This document shows positions 6,869 to 14,955 of a stretch of 35,076 nt of DNA, piece by piece. The DNA lies in assembly GCA_965662775.1 (NCBI GenBank), contig CBFIIW010000020.1, positions 1 through 35,076 of the forward strand. The letters are read 5' to 3'. The notes below the pieces were generated by a model. The model made no database searches and had not been told where the DNA came from. It saw only the letters and a program-made list of their open reading frames with translations. Within the stretch, counting starts at the first letter, position 1; each line of letters begins with the position of its first letter. This stretch comes from UBA7985 sp002690455 (lineage in GTDB: Bacteria; Pseudomonadota; Alphaproteobacteria; UBA7985). Position numbers and translations under genes: made by a program.

Positions 6869-8059
6869 ATGAGAATCTGGCGGCTGTTGGTAATCGTGCT
6901 GGTGGCGTTGACCCTAATCTGGTCGGCTCTGTGGGTGATCGGTTTTGGCCTTGTCCGAACCCAGATTACAGCCTTGGTTGCGGAGCCGACGTCGCTGGTC
7001 GACGCTCCGCAGGTCGATGATCTCCTGGCAGAGGAGCTGGCCGACAGTACGCGCAACGAGACGGAGTCAGCGGCTGGTACTCGGTCGGGGGTTGGGACTG
7101 GGACTGACTCTGTCATCAGCGCGGCTTTACCCGGCCTGCGTATAACCGACTTTGGGCTTGCTGGCTTTCCGTTTGGCTATGCCATCCGGTTGACAGGTGC
7201 GGCCCTTGATCACCCGGATCTGAGATGGCGTGCCAGCGACGACGTAATCCTAGGCTGGCAGGTGTTTCGCCCCTTTTCTGTCAGGCTCGATTTCAGTGGC
7301 AGTCACAAACTGTCCCTGCCTGCCCAGTCGCCGCTCACACTTTCGCTCGATGGTGGAGAGCTTCGGGTAGCGATACAGCCCTTGTGGAACCAGCGCACCG
7401 GGCGTCTCGCACGCGTGCAAACGCAGGCTGAAGCCGTTCTCATCCGGGTCAACGACCACGATGTGGTAAACGCGGGTCGGTTTGAATTCAGCCTGAACGC
7501 CCCGGAACAACTGGCCCCAGCCACGGTCAGCGCCGATGTCTTTGATCTCGCGTCATCGGATCATCCGCGGGTGCAAGGGCTTTACCGGCAGCTGTTGGCG
7601 ACCTTCCCGCGCGCTGATGCCACCTTGAACGCGCTCGGGTTAGGTCTGGATCAACCTGTCGATCATATCCGGTTGCGAGCGACCATTGATCCGGTTTTCC
7701 CCCTTTTCGGGGCCAGCTATCGCCATCGCTTTTTTGTCGCGCGCGGTGGAAACGTGCTGGTCGAGGTGCTGGACGTCAAGCAGGGACAGTGGCAGGGGCG
7801 CGTCTCTGCTCGGGCAATGTTCGGTCCGGATGGACGACTGATGATACAGGCTTGCCCACAGCTGCAGGCAGGGGTGTCCTACGTGCCTTTACCGTCGATG
7901 ATACTGCCGTCGACGCTGTACATTGGCGAGGGTCGGTTTGACGTTTCGCCCGACCCGATCCCCGCGATTGCGCTGCCTGATAATGTCGCCGCGTTCACGC
8001 AGACTGAATTGTGCAGTATCGGTCGTGGCTTCGTCCTGGACGCGAAAAGCGGCGGGTGA
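6869..8059 (+). CDS. DUF2125 domain-containing protein
   Basis: This 396-residue protein has one N-terminal hydrophobic segment (about 6-27, LLVIVLVALTLIWSALWVIG) as a signal anchor, followed by a long soluble part that would face the periplasm. The region starting LPGLRITDFGLAGFPFGY and continuing through DVILGWQVFRPFSV fits DUF2125, a beta-rich family found almost only in alphaproteobacteria and without known function. The start is ATG 6869 rather than 6863, because AGAAGGG (6856-6862) is correctly spaced only from 6869. It converges on tyrC 53 bases downstream. Envelope location is inferred from the anchor. Confidence 0.85.
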   Translation: MRIWRLLVIVLVALTLIWSALWVIGFGLVRTQITALVAEPTSLVDAPQVDDLLAEELADSTRNETESAAGTRSGVGTGTDSVISAALPGLRITDFGLAGFPFGYAIRLTGAALDHPDLRWRASDDVILGWQVFRPFSVRLDFSGSHKLSLPAQSPLTLSLDGGELRVAIQPLWNQRTGRLARVQTQAEAVLIRVNDHDVVNAGRFEFSLNAPEQLAPATVSADVFDLASSDHPRVQGLYRQLLATFPRADATLNALGLGLDQPVDHIRLRATIDPVFPLFGASYRHRFFVARGGNVLVEVLDVKQGQWQGRVSARAMFGPDGRLMIQACPQLQAGVSYVPLPSMILPSTLYIGEGRFDVSPDPIPAIALPDNVAAFTQTELCSIGRGFVLDAKSGG

Positions 8060-8112
8060 GACGGACCAAGGCGGAAAAGCGATGTGCGATGCGCGATACG
8101 CGAAGCTGTGGC

Positions 8113-9057
8113 TCAGTCGCCCTCAGTGGGTATGAATTGCCCTGCCTGGCGCGCTTCGACGATCGAGCTGCGGATTTCGCGCGTCTCGGTAAAGCGTTTA
8201 AAGAGAAAGTCGCCATCTTCACGACGGATCGCCCGCTGCATGTTGACCAGATCTTCCTGAAAACGCTGCAGCAGGTCGAGCACGACCTCGCGGTTATTTA
8301 GGAATACATCGCGCCACATGGTTGGGTCTGAGCCTGCAATGCGGGTGAAATCCCGAAAACCCGAGGCGGAGAATTTTATCACCTCAGACTTCAGATCGTC
8401 TTCGAGCTGGGTTGCCGTATCCACGATGGTATAGGCGATCAGATGCGGAAGGTGTGACGTCATGGCCAGCACTCGGTCGTGATGCAGCGCTTCCATTTCG
8501 TCAATCATAGCGCCGCAGGCCCGCCAAAGTGCAGCGATGCGCTCGACCGGTTCCCTTGGGCAGTCGGGCAGAGGTGTGAGAATGACCCAACGATCGCGAT
8601 AGAGCGAAGCAAAGCCAGCCTCCGGGCCTGATTGCTCGGTCCCGGCGATGGGATGCGCGGGCACAAAGTGAACGTTGTCGGGCAGGTGGGGCTGAATATC
8701 GGCAATAACTGAGCCCTTGGTCGAGCCAACATCGGAAACGATGCAGCCTGCAGATAGGTGTGGGGCGATCTGTTCCGCCAGTGTGGCGTAGGCACCCACG
8801 GCCGTGCACAGTAGCACGCAGTCTGCACCGACAACCGCCTCTGCGGCATCGTCGGTGACGCTGTCGACCAGCCCGCGTTGCAGGATTGTTTCCCGGTTTT
8901 CCTGTGACCGGGATACCCCAACCACACGCCGCGCCAGACCCTGCTCCCGAATATTCAATGCCAGCGAAGAGCCGATCAGGCCAACACCAATGATTGCGAC
9001 GGTATCGAACAAGGGAGCAGACAGATGCCCGGAAGCCCCGGGGGCCGGGCTATTCAT
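8113..9057 (-). CDS. tyrC: Prephenate/arogenate dehydrogenase (cyclohexadienyl dehydrogenase)
   Basis: This 314-residue NAD(P)-dependent dehydrogenase oxidatively decarboxylates prephenate (or arogenate) on the tyrosine branch. It has the Rossmann motif IIGVGLIGSSLA (22-33), SDVGSTKG (108-115) and the catalytic histidine loop FVPAHPIAGTEQSG (131-144, His135). The C-terminal helical dimerisation domain follows, with HLPHLIAYT. There is no fused chorismate mutase or ACT domain, consistent with a separate chorismate mutase upstream. Its ATG overlaps the hisC stop by four bases. Substrate preference cannot be read from sequence; the gene could equally be called tyrA. Confidence 0.93.
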   Translation of the reverse strand: MNSPAPGASGHLSAPLFDTVAIIGVGLIGSSLALNIREQGLARRVVGVSRSQENRETILQRGLVDSVTDDAAEAVVGADCVLLCTAVGAYATLAEQIAPHLSAGCIVSDVGSTKGSVIADIQPHLPDNVHFVPAHPIAGTEQSGPEAGFASLYRDRWVILTPLPDCPREPVERIAALWRACGAMIDEMEALHHDRVLAMTSHLPHLIAYTIVDTATQLEDDLKSEVIKFSASGFRDFTRIAGSDPTMWRDVFLNNREVVLDLLQRFQEDLVNMQRAIRREDGDFLFKRFTETREIRSSIVEARQAGQFIPTEGD

Positions 9058-10157
9058 GAACGCTGGCCTTCGTTGCCGATGAACCGCTCCAAGGCGCTAA
9101 AGATAAAGTCCATATCCTCTTCAGTGCCGATGGTCATGCGCAAGCAATGCGCCAGGCCGTAGCCAGCGACGCTGCGACTGATCACCCCCTGTGAGCGAAG
9201 GTAGGCATCCGCTGCTGTGCTGCGCTCAGGGCTCTCGAAATCGATAAGTACAAAATTGCCCACGGAGTCATAAACCCGCAGGCCCATGCCGCGTAGGCGC
9301 TGGATAACCACCGGTAGCAGTCGGTTGTTCAACTGTTTGGCGTTCATAGCCCAGTCCCAGTCATCCAGCGCAGCCGCTGCCGCTGCCTGCGCTGGAACAG
9401 ACACGTTAAACGGCCCACGCACGCGGTTGAGGATGGCGACAATTTCTTCAGAGCCGTAGCCCCAGCCGATCCGCAGCGCCGCCAGGCCGAAGAGCTTAGA
9501 AAAGGTGCGGGTCATCATGACGTTGCTATGGGCCGCGACGAGGTCTGAGCCGTCAGAATAATCCGCCGTGTCGACATATTCGGAATAGGCCGCATCGATG
9601 ACCAGCAAAGTAGAAGGCGGCAGGGCGGCGTGGAGGCGCGCCAGTTCTGCCCCGGTCACGAAAGAGCCTGTCGGGTTATTCGGGTTGGCGACGAAGACCA
9701 CCTTGGTGCGTTCGTTGACCGCGGCAATCATATTGTCGACATCCATGCGCAGATCGGTTTCTGGCGCAGCAACTGGGGTTGCGCCAGCCGCAAGGGCGGA
9801 AATCTTGTACATCAGGAAACCGTGCTGGGAATACAGCACCTCCGACCCCTCATCGGCGAAGGCCGAGCAAATCAGTGAGATCAATTCATCCGACCCGGCC
9901 CCGCAAATCAGATTTTCCGACGGAAAGCCATACCGCTCGCTGATCTTAGCACGCAGTGCCATGGCACCACTATCGGGGTAGCGGTGAGCCGTGATCACAG
10001 AGTCCTGTGCAGCCTTGACCGCCCTAGGCGAAGGGCCCAACGGCGCTTCATTTGCCGCCAGTTGCCGCAGCGGCAAGTCTGTCTCGATATTGCTTTCACC
10101 CGGAGAGTACGGGTGGATTTCCATGATACTGTCTTTGATCTGAAAATCAGAGGGCAT
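9054..10157 (-). CDS. hisC: Histidinol-phosphate / aromatic aminotransferase
   Basis: This 367-residue fold-type I PLP aminotransferase has LAANEAPLGPSP (33-44), HRYPD (58-62), the NPNNPTG motif (158-164), the PLP Schiff-base lysine in TFSKLFGLAALRIGWGYG (Lys221) and an Arg-containing C-terminus (HCLRMTIG). It fits histidinol-phosphate aminotransferase. Sitting between chorismate mutase and prephenate dehydrogenase, it may also transaminate aromatic keto acids, as known for HisC in several bacteria. It overlaps tyrC by four bases. Upstream, its frame stays open for 32 codons back to the TAG stop of the chorismate mutase gene, with no other usual start codon in between. Confidence 0.94.
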   Translation of the reverse strand: MPSDFQIKDSIMEIHPYSPGESNIETDLPLRQLAANEAPLGPSPRAVKAAQDSVITAHRYPDSGAMALRAKISERYGFPSENLICGAGSDELISLICSAFADEGSEVLYSQHGFLMYKISALAAGATPVAAPETDLRMDVDNMIAAVNERTKVVFVANPNNPTGSFVTGAELARLHAALPPSTLLVIDAAYSEYVDTADYSDGSDLVAAHSNVMMTRTFSKLFGLAALRIGWGYGSEEIVAILNRVRGPFNVSVPAQAAAAAALDDWDWAMNAKQLNNRLLPVVIQRLRGMGLRVYDSVGNFVLIDFESPERSTAADAYLRSQGVISRSVAGYGLAHCLRMTIGTEEDMDFIFSALERFIGNEGQRS

Positions 10158-10253
10158 GGCAGAAACTTCCGGTTCAGGGCCGCTATTGGCGGTTTCGAGG
10201 GGGTGGGCGGTTTTGCTGGTTGTGGCGATGGGGCCGGTTGGTTGACCGTCGGC

Positions 10254-11036
10254 CTAGGCCTTCAGTTGCACCGCTTCAGGATAGAAGCCAAGGACATGGA
10301 CCTGTTCGGGCGCGTAACCCTGTGCTTTGGCCCAGTCAGGAACAGCGCTGTCATCGCCCGCAACATTGTGGAGTGTCAGCCCGGCATCAGAGGTCACAAG
10401 CACGCGGCTAATGTCGGCGCCGGAAGCCTCGGGTTGAAAGGCTGCAAGCACCCAGGCCTTGTCCCGCGGGATCCCGCCAACGGGCCCGTCGATGAACGGC
10501 AGCTTCAGGATGATGTGCAGGCGCCGACCATCGGCGGCCTTGCTGGTAATGCGCTGCCACCACGCCGGGTCATTTATATCCGCGCGGATGATGCCGAGCG
10601 TGAAGCCACCATTGAGGACGGCTTCGGCAACGGCGTCGCGATCGGGGAAGTGCTGGCGCTTGAGGGATACAGCGTAGTGAACCTGAGCATGCTCTCGGGC
10701 AACCGCGGCCTCGTCTTCTTCGATGGCCAGCGACAGGTTGCCCTCAAGCGAAGTGACCGCCGGGATGATTTCACGCCAAATGCGCAGCAGGGAACTTGCC
10801 GGGAAAGGATGATCGCCATGCTTTTCTGCAGCACGGCGCAGCATGGAGGCTTCACGCCCCGGACGCAGGAACACAGGACTGTCAGAATAGCGCTTTTTCA
10901 CTTCACCGATGGCCATGGCGACCTTGGAGCGCGCATGGATGCGCTCGACAAGCTCCTGATCGAGACGGTCAATTTCTGCGCGGAGCGTGTCGAGCTCAGC
11001 GGCCTCGTGTTGCTTCCGGCTTTCGTCGTTGCTCAC
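10254..11036 (-). CDS. Chorismate mutase (AroQ type) with a C-terminal domain of unclear role
   Basis: The protein has 260 residues. Residues 13-95 are an all-helical AroQ chorismate mutase domain: LDTLRAEIDRLDQELVERI, then R-S-K-V-A-x-x-IGEVK and the REASMLRR helix. It converts chorismate to prephenate, feeding tyrC. Residues 100-260 lack any strong motif. The order LSLAIEEDEAAVAREHAQ, AVLNGGFTLGIIRADIND and LGFYPEAV faintly recalls the periplasmic-binding-like fold of prephenate dehydratase, but without its catalytic Thr-Arg-Phe motif, so it may be a degenerate or regulatory domain. It overlaps the methyltransferase gene by 41 bases and ends in TAG, in frame with hisC. Confidence 0.85.
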   Translation of the reverse strand: MSNDESRKQHEAAELDTLRAEIDRLDQELVERIHARSKVAMAIGEVKKRYSDSPVFLRPGREASMLRRAAEKHGDHPFPASSLLRIWREIIPAVTSLEGNLSLAIEEDEAAVAREHAQVHYAVSLKRQHFPDRDAVAEAVLNGGFTLGIIRADINDPAWWQRITSKAADGRRLHIILKLPFIDGPVGGIPRDKAWVLAAFQPEASGADISRVLVTSDAGLTLHNVAGDDSAVPDWAKAQGYAPEQVHVLGFYPEAVQLKA

Positions 11037-11751
11037 GGCGGCGGGTCTCCTGATCCAGCACCTGGTTGACGGGGGCAGCGCTGCGCCGATGGTTTAGCGC
11101 AGCCTTGCCCGGCTGTAAAAGCTGTGCCGGACCGGCGAATTTGTAAGCCTCGGCGATCAGCACGCCACCGGTCGGCAGCCTTGCCCATTTCAACGCCGAA
11201 ACGGGTGGGAAGAAAAGACCGTTTCGCATGCGTTCAAGGCTAAACAGCTGTTCGTTTAGGGCAGCGGCCAGCGCCAACCCGGTAAAGGCCCGCCCGCGGC
11301 CAAAGGGGCTGGCCGGCATTCGCGCCCACAGGCCGAATGCTGATGGCACCACCACGATCAGCCGCCCGCCGGGGCGGAGCACGCGCCAGACTTCCCGAAA
11401 GGTACGATCCTGCCGGCGTGCATGTTCGAGGCGATGGACCAAGACTGCACGGTCGATCTGCTCGCTATCCAGTGGCATCAGCGTGTCATCGGTGACAAAG
11501 GCACGTCCTGTCTGGGGTAACAGCGTTGAGCCGGTCACGGCCGAAAGCCGCGCCGGGATCAGATGGCTGAGCGAAAGCGGCCGCCCCGACATCAGCGCCG
11601 GATCCAGCGGCAGGCCGTAGCCAAGGGTCAGCAGCCGCAGACCCGAGAGGTCAGGCCACCAGCTACTGATGCGCTGGCCCAGCGCAGCACCGGCCCTATG
11701 CCCCAGCGGTGTGGCATAAAAATCCAGTAGGTTTTCGGCAGTGATGTCCAT
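10996..11751 (-). CDS. Class I SAM-dependent methyltransferase
   Basis: This 251-residue protein runs from ATG 11751. A degenerate SAM-binding strand and loop RLLTLGYGLPLD lies near residue 39. The later REVWRVLRPGGRLIVVVP stretch is typical of class I methyltransferases of the Methyltransf_11 type. The substrate is unknown. The family is often found divergent from gloB in alphaproteobacteria, as here. The C-terminal about 40 residues are basic (ETRRREQRRK). A longer frame begins at TTG 11808, but that TTG is the -35 box of the likely promoter, so the ATG is preferred. First gene of the operon with chorismate mutase, hisC and tyrC. Confidence 0.85.
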   Translation of the reverse strand: MDITAENLLDFYATPLGHRAGAALGQRISSWWPDLSGLRLLTLGYGLPLDPALMSGRPLSLSHLIPARLSAVTGSTLLPQTGRAFVTDDTLMPLDSEQIDRAVLVHRLEHARRQDRTFREVWRVLRPGGRLIVVVPSAFGLWARMPASPFGRGRAFTGLALAAALNEQLFSLERMRNGLFFPPVSALKWARLPTGGVLIAEAYKFAGPAQLLQPGKAALNHRRSAAPVNQVLDQETRRREQRRKPEATRGR

Positions 11752-11778
11752 GGCGGCGATGACTGTCTGGCAGGGCGT

Positions 11779-11808
11779 GCTATAGGGTGTAAATGAACAC
11801 AAACTCAA
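11779..11808 (-). promoter_or_regulatory. Putative promoter of the methyltransferase-chorismate mutase-hisC-tyrC operon
   Basis: On the minus strand TTGAGT (11803-11808) and TATAGC (11779-11784) are 18 bases apart. Transcription would start near 11772, about 20 bases before the ATG at 11751. The same -35 hexamer occurs in the rplJ promoter at 34380. Confidence 0.45.
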
Positions 11809-11839
11809 GATTGCCGAAACCTCAAACAGGCCGCTGTCT

Positions 11840-12607
11840 ATGACTCTTCAGATCGAGATCGTACCGATTCTCTCCGATAACTATGTCTATCTGCTCCGGG
11901 ATGAGGCGACAGGCAGGGTTGCCTGCGTTGACCCGGGGGAGGCTGCGCCAGTGCTGGCTGCAGCGGAAGAGAAGGGCTGGGATATCGACACGATCCTTGT
12001 CACCCACCACCACGGCGATCACGTCGGTGGTGTGGCCACTATCAAGGCGGCGACCGGGGCGCAGGTCATCGGCCCTGGTGCCGACAGTCAAGCGATCCCC
12101 GGACTCGATCAGAGTGTCGCAGACGGCGAAAGTTTCGCGTTCGGCGAGGAGCGCTTTGTCGTGATTGGCGTCTACGGTCATACCGCGGGCCACATCACCT
12201 TCCATGCGGAGAATGAAGGCGCTTTGTTCGCTGGGGACGCGCTGTTTAGCGTAGGCTGCGGTCGATTGTTCGAAGGCACCGCGGCGGATATGTGGCCGGG
12301 GCTGCAAGCACTGCGGAGCCTGCCCGATGAAACGCGGGTGTACTGCGGCCATGAATATACGGCGACCAATGTGGCTTTTGCCCTTTCGATCGACGGGCAA
12401 AATGCAGAACTCCAGCGCTACGCCGGTCTTGTGGCAATGCTGCGCTCTGAGAGCGTGCCGACCATCCCGGCCAACCTTGGCCTTGAGAAGAAAATTAATC
12501 CGTTTTTGCGAGCAGATGACCCGGGTTTTGCCGAAATTCATGGGTTCAAGGACCGCGACGCGGTAGACTTTCTTGCCTTCATCCGTGCAGGCAAAGACGC
12601 GTTTTGA
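11840..12607 (+). CDS. gloB: Hydroxyacylglutathione hydrolase (glyoxalase II)
   Basis: This 255-residue metallo-beta-lactamase-fold thioesterase hydrolyses S-lactoylglutathione to lactate and glutathione, the second step of methylglyoxal detoxification. It shows the binuclear metal motif THHHGDH (55-61), GHTAGHI with the next metal histidine, the bridging aspartate in LFAGDALFSVGCGRLFEG, and the C-terminal helical domain with YCGHEYT and an N-AR-like NPFLR stretch that binds glutathione. Length matches the family. It diverges from the methyltransferase gene and is 49 bases ahead of glmM. Confidence 0.96.
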   Translation: MTLQIEIVPILSDNYVYLLRDEATGRVACVDPGEAAPVLAAAEEKGWDIDTILVTHHHGDHVGGVATIKAATGAQVIGPGADSQAIPGLDQSVADGESFAFGEERFVVIGVYGHTAGHITFHAENEGALFAGDALFSVGCGRLFEGTAADMWPGLQALRSLPDETRVYCGHEYTATNVAFALSIDGQNAELQRYAGLVAMLRSESVPTIPANLGLEKKINPFLRADDPGFAEIHGFKDRDAVDFLAFIRAGKDAF

Positions 12608-12656
12608 TGTGAACCGGTGTCCGTGCACTAATGGATGCCACGACAGGATCGATTGA

Positions 12657-14015
12657 ATGGCTAAGTTGTTTGGCACTGATGGTATCCGTGGCACGGTCAA
12701 TGCCCATCCAATGACCAGCCGCACCGCTATGGACGTGGCCGTAGCAGCGGGACACGTATTCCGCGAGGGGCTGGCTCATCGCCCCACGGTGCTGATCGCC
12801 AAGGATACGCGGCTCTCTGGCTATCAAATGGAACCAGCCATGGTTTCTGGCTTTACCAGCGCGGGCTGGGACGTCCTCCTGCTTGGACCGATGCCAACCC
12901 CCGCTGTTGCTGCGCTGACGCGCTCCATGCGTGCCGATCTGGGTGTCATGCTCTCCGCTTCTCACAATCCCTTCCATGACAACGGTATCAAGCTGTTTGG
13001 ACCACAAGGCTACAAACTCAGCGATGCTGTCGAAATGCAGATTGAAGCCAGTGTGGCTCGAATGGCTGACGAAGGTCCGGATTTCGCGTTAGCTGAGCCA
13101 GATAAGCTTGGTCGAGTCCGCCGGCTCGATGGCGCTGCGGGCCGTTATATGGAGCTTGTCAAAGCGTCCTTCCCCGCTGATCTGCGGCTCGACGGGCTTC
13201 GTGTCGCGGTCGATTGTGCGCATGGTGCGGCCTATCGTATTGCCCCGCGGGTTCTCTATGAACTGGGTGCCGATGTGATCGAAATGGGGGTCAATCCTGA
13301 TGGATTGAACATCAACCTCGACTGTGGGGCAACGTCGCCAAAGGCGCTCCGGCTGAAGGTGTTGGAAGTTGGCGCGGATATCGGGCTTGCACTGGATGGT
13401 GACGCCGACCGGCTGATCATCGTTGATGAGCAGGGGCGGGTGATTGACGGAGACCAAATCATGGCGCTGATCGCGCTCAACATGCAGCATTCTGGCAGTC
13501 TGCGCGGGGAGGGGCTGGTGACAACCGTGATGTCCAACCTCGGGTTGGAGCGATTCCTGAAGTCCCACGGTCTTCGCCTTGAGCGCACCAAGGTCGGTGA
13601 CCGTTTTGTGCTCGAACGCATGCGCGATCTCGGCTGGAATTTCGGTGGAGAGCAGTCGGGTCATATGATCCTTTCGGATTTTGCGACCACCGGCGACGGC
13701 ATGGTTGCAGCGCTGCAGGTATTGGGCGTTATGGTGCGTCGGCAACGGAAGGCGAGCGAGGTGCTGAACCTCTTCTCCCCGGCGCCACAGGTATTGAAGA
13801 ACGTCCGTTTCACAGGCGACAATCCTATTGAAGCTGAACCGGTGAAGGCGTTGATCGCCGAAGCAGAACAGGAGTTCGGCGAAAGGGGCCGGCTGGTAAT
13901 CCGTAAATCTGGGACCGAGCCCCTGATCCGGGTCATGGCAGAGGGCGATGACGCAGCGCAGGTCGGCGCAGTGGTCGACCGGATCTGCGAAGCGGTCCGC
14001 GCTCAAGCAAGTTAA
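12657..14015 (+). CDS. glmM: Phosphoglucosamine mutase
   Basis: This 452-residue enzyme interconverts glucosamine-6-phosphate and glucosamine-1-phosphate on the way to UDP-GlcNAc for peptidoglycan and lipopolysaccharide. It has the N-terminal FGTDGIRG (5-12), the catalytic phosphoserine loop MLSASHNPFHDNGIK (Ser102), the magnesium site DGDADR (247-252), the sugar-binding GEQSGH and the phosphate-binding RKSGTEPLIRVM near the C-terminus. It has full length and all four domains. It is followed by thiD after 38 bases. In many alphaproteobacteria glmM sits next to ftsH/folP; here it lies between gloB and thiD. Confidence 0.97.
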   Translation: MAKLFGTDGIRGTVNAHPMTSRTAMDVAVAAGHVFREGLAHRPTVLIAKDTRLSGYQMEPAMVSGFTSAGWDVLLLGPMPTPAVAALTRSMRADLGVMLSASHNPFHDNGIKLFGPQGYKLSDAVEMQIEASVARMADEGPDFALAEPDKLGRVRRLDGAAGRYMELVKASFPADLRLDGLRVAVDCAHGAAYRIAPRVLYELGADVIEMGVNPDGLNINLDCGATSPKALRLKVLEVGADIGLALDGDADRLIIVDEQGRVIDGDQIMALIALNMQHSGSLRGEGLVTTVMSNLGLERFLKSHGLRLERTKVGDRFVLERMRDLGWNFGGEQSGHMILSDFATTGDGMVAALQVLGVMVRRQRKASEVLNLFSPAPQVLKNVRFTGDNPIEAEPVKALIAEAEQEFGERGRLVIRKSGTEPLIRVMAEGDDAAQVGAVVDRICEAVRAQAS

Positions 14016-14053
14016 GGCGGCGTCTTTATGAAAGGCAAGCAGGGGGTACAGGC

Positions 14054-14896
14054 ATGAGGGGCCGGGTTCTCATCGTGGCCGGATCGGATTCCGGCGGTGG
14101 CGCCGGGATTCAGGCCGATATCAAGACAGTGACTGCGCTGGGTGGTTTCGCCATGACGGCACTGACCGCCTTGACGGCCCAGAATACGCGGGGGGTATAC
14201 GGTATTCACGCGGTGCCTGACGCCTTCATCACCCATCAGATTGACGTCGTGCTCGATGATATCGGTGCGGACGCAATCAAAACCGGAATGCTGCACAGCC
14301 CCTCGGTGATCGAGACGGTGGTTGCGGCGCTGGCCCAGTCTCAAGCGCCGCTGGTGGTTGATCCGGTAATGCGGGCTAAAGGTGGCGCTGCGCTGCTGCA
14401 GCCTGAGGCCCAAGCCGCGCTGACAGAGCTGTTACTGCCCCGCGCTGCTGTACTAACCCCTAATGTCCCGGAGGCCGAAGCCCTGACCGGTTTAAGCATC
14501 GAGACAACAGCCGACCTGCGCCGGGTCGGTGAAGCCCTCCTGGCTCTCGGCCCAAAGGCGGTGCTGATGAAGGGTGGACATCTGCCTGGTGCTGCCATGA
14601 CTGACCTGCTGGTGACGGCAGACGGCGCCAGCATCATCGGGCTAGGTCGCGCGCGCAGGGAAACGCCCCATACCCATGGTACTGGCTGCACTCTGGCCAG
14701 CGCTATCACCACCGGGTTGGCACAACGCATGACTCTGCAGCGTGCGGTCGAGCGTGCCGTGACCTATGTCGATCGTGCCATTGCTAGCGCGCCGGGCTTC
14801 GGTAACGGGCATGGCCCGATCAACCATGCTCACCCGCTGGATGCCGCCACAGAAGACTGGTTCGCAGCAGATGCCGCCGAAGACGCTGCCGTTTAA
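14054..14896 (+). CDS. thiD: Hydroxymethylpyrimidine/phosphomethylpyrimidine kinase
   Basis: This 280-residue ribokinase-family enzyme phosphorylates HMP and HMP-phosphate to HMP pyrophosphate for thiamine synthesis. It shows the glycine-rich AGSDSGGGAGIQ (9-20), TALTAQNT (38-45), DPVM (103-106), TPNVPEAEALTG (135-146) and the anion-hole motif HGTGCTLAS with Cys212. The last 25 residues carry no recognised motif. No other thiamine gene is adjacent. ThiD is also widely used in salvage, so its presence alone does not prove de novo thiamine synthesis. Confidence 0.95.
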   Translation: MRGRVLIVAGSDSGGGAGIQADIKTVTALGGFAMTALTALTAQNTRGVYGIHAVPDAFITHQIDVVLDDIGADAIKTGMLHSPSVIETVVAALAQSQAPLVVDPVMRAKGGAALLQPEAQAALTELLLPRAAVLTPNVPEAEALTGLSIETTADLRRVGEALLALGPKAVLMKGGHLPGAAMTDLLVTADGASIIGLGRARRETPHTHGTGCTLASAITTGLAQRMTLQRAVERAVTYVDRAIASAPGFGNGHGPINHAHPLDAATEDWFAADAAEDAAV

Positions 14897-14955
14897 TGCG
14901 TTCTTCCGGCACTTTGCAGCCCTGAAACGCTCAACCCTATCCAAGGACAGCTGAG

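Noticed and set aside
9984..11069. Long plus-strand open frame (361 codons) opposite hisC and chorismate mutase
   Set aside because: It lies wholly antisense to recognised genes, has no family motif and is explained by GC-rich codon bias of the real genes.
11752..11808. TTG start that would lengthen the methyltransferase by 19 residues
   Set aside because: The TTG coincides with a -35 box of a good promoter, and family-like sequence begins at ATG 11751.
11822..12724. 300-codon minus-strand frame opposite gloB
   Set aside because: gloB on the plus strand has all catalytic motifs; the antisense frame shows none.
13089..14006. 305-codon minus-strand frame opposite glmM
   Set aside because: Shadow of glmM, whose motifs span the same bases.
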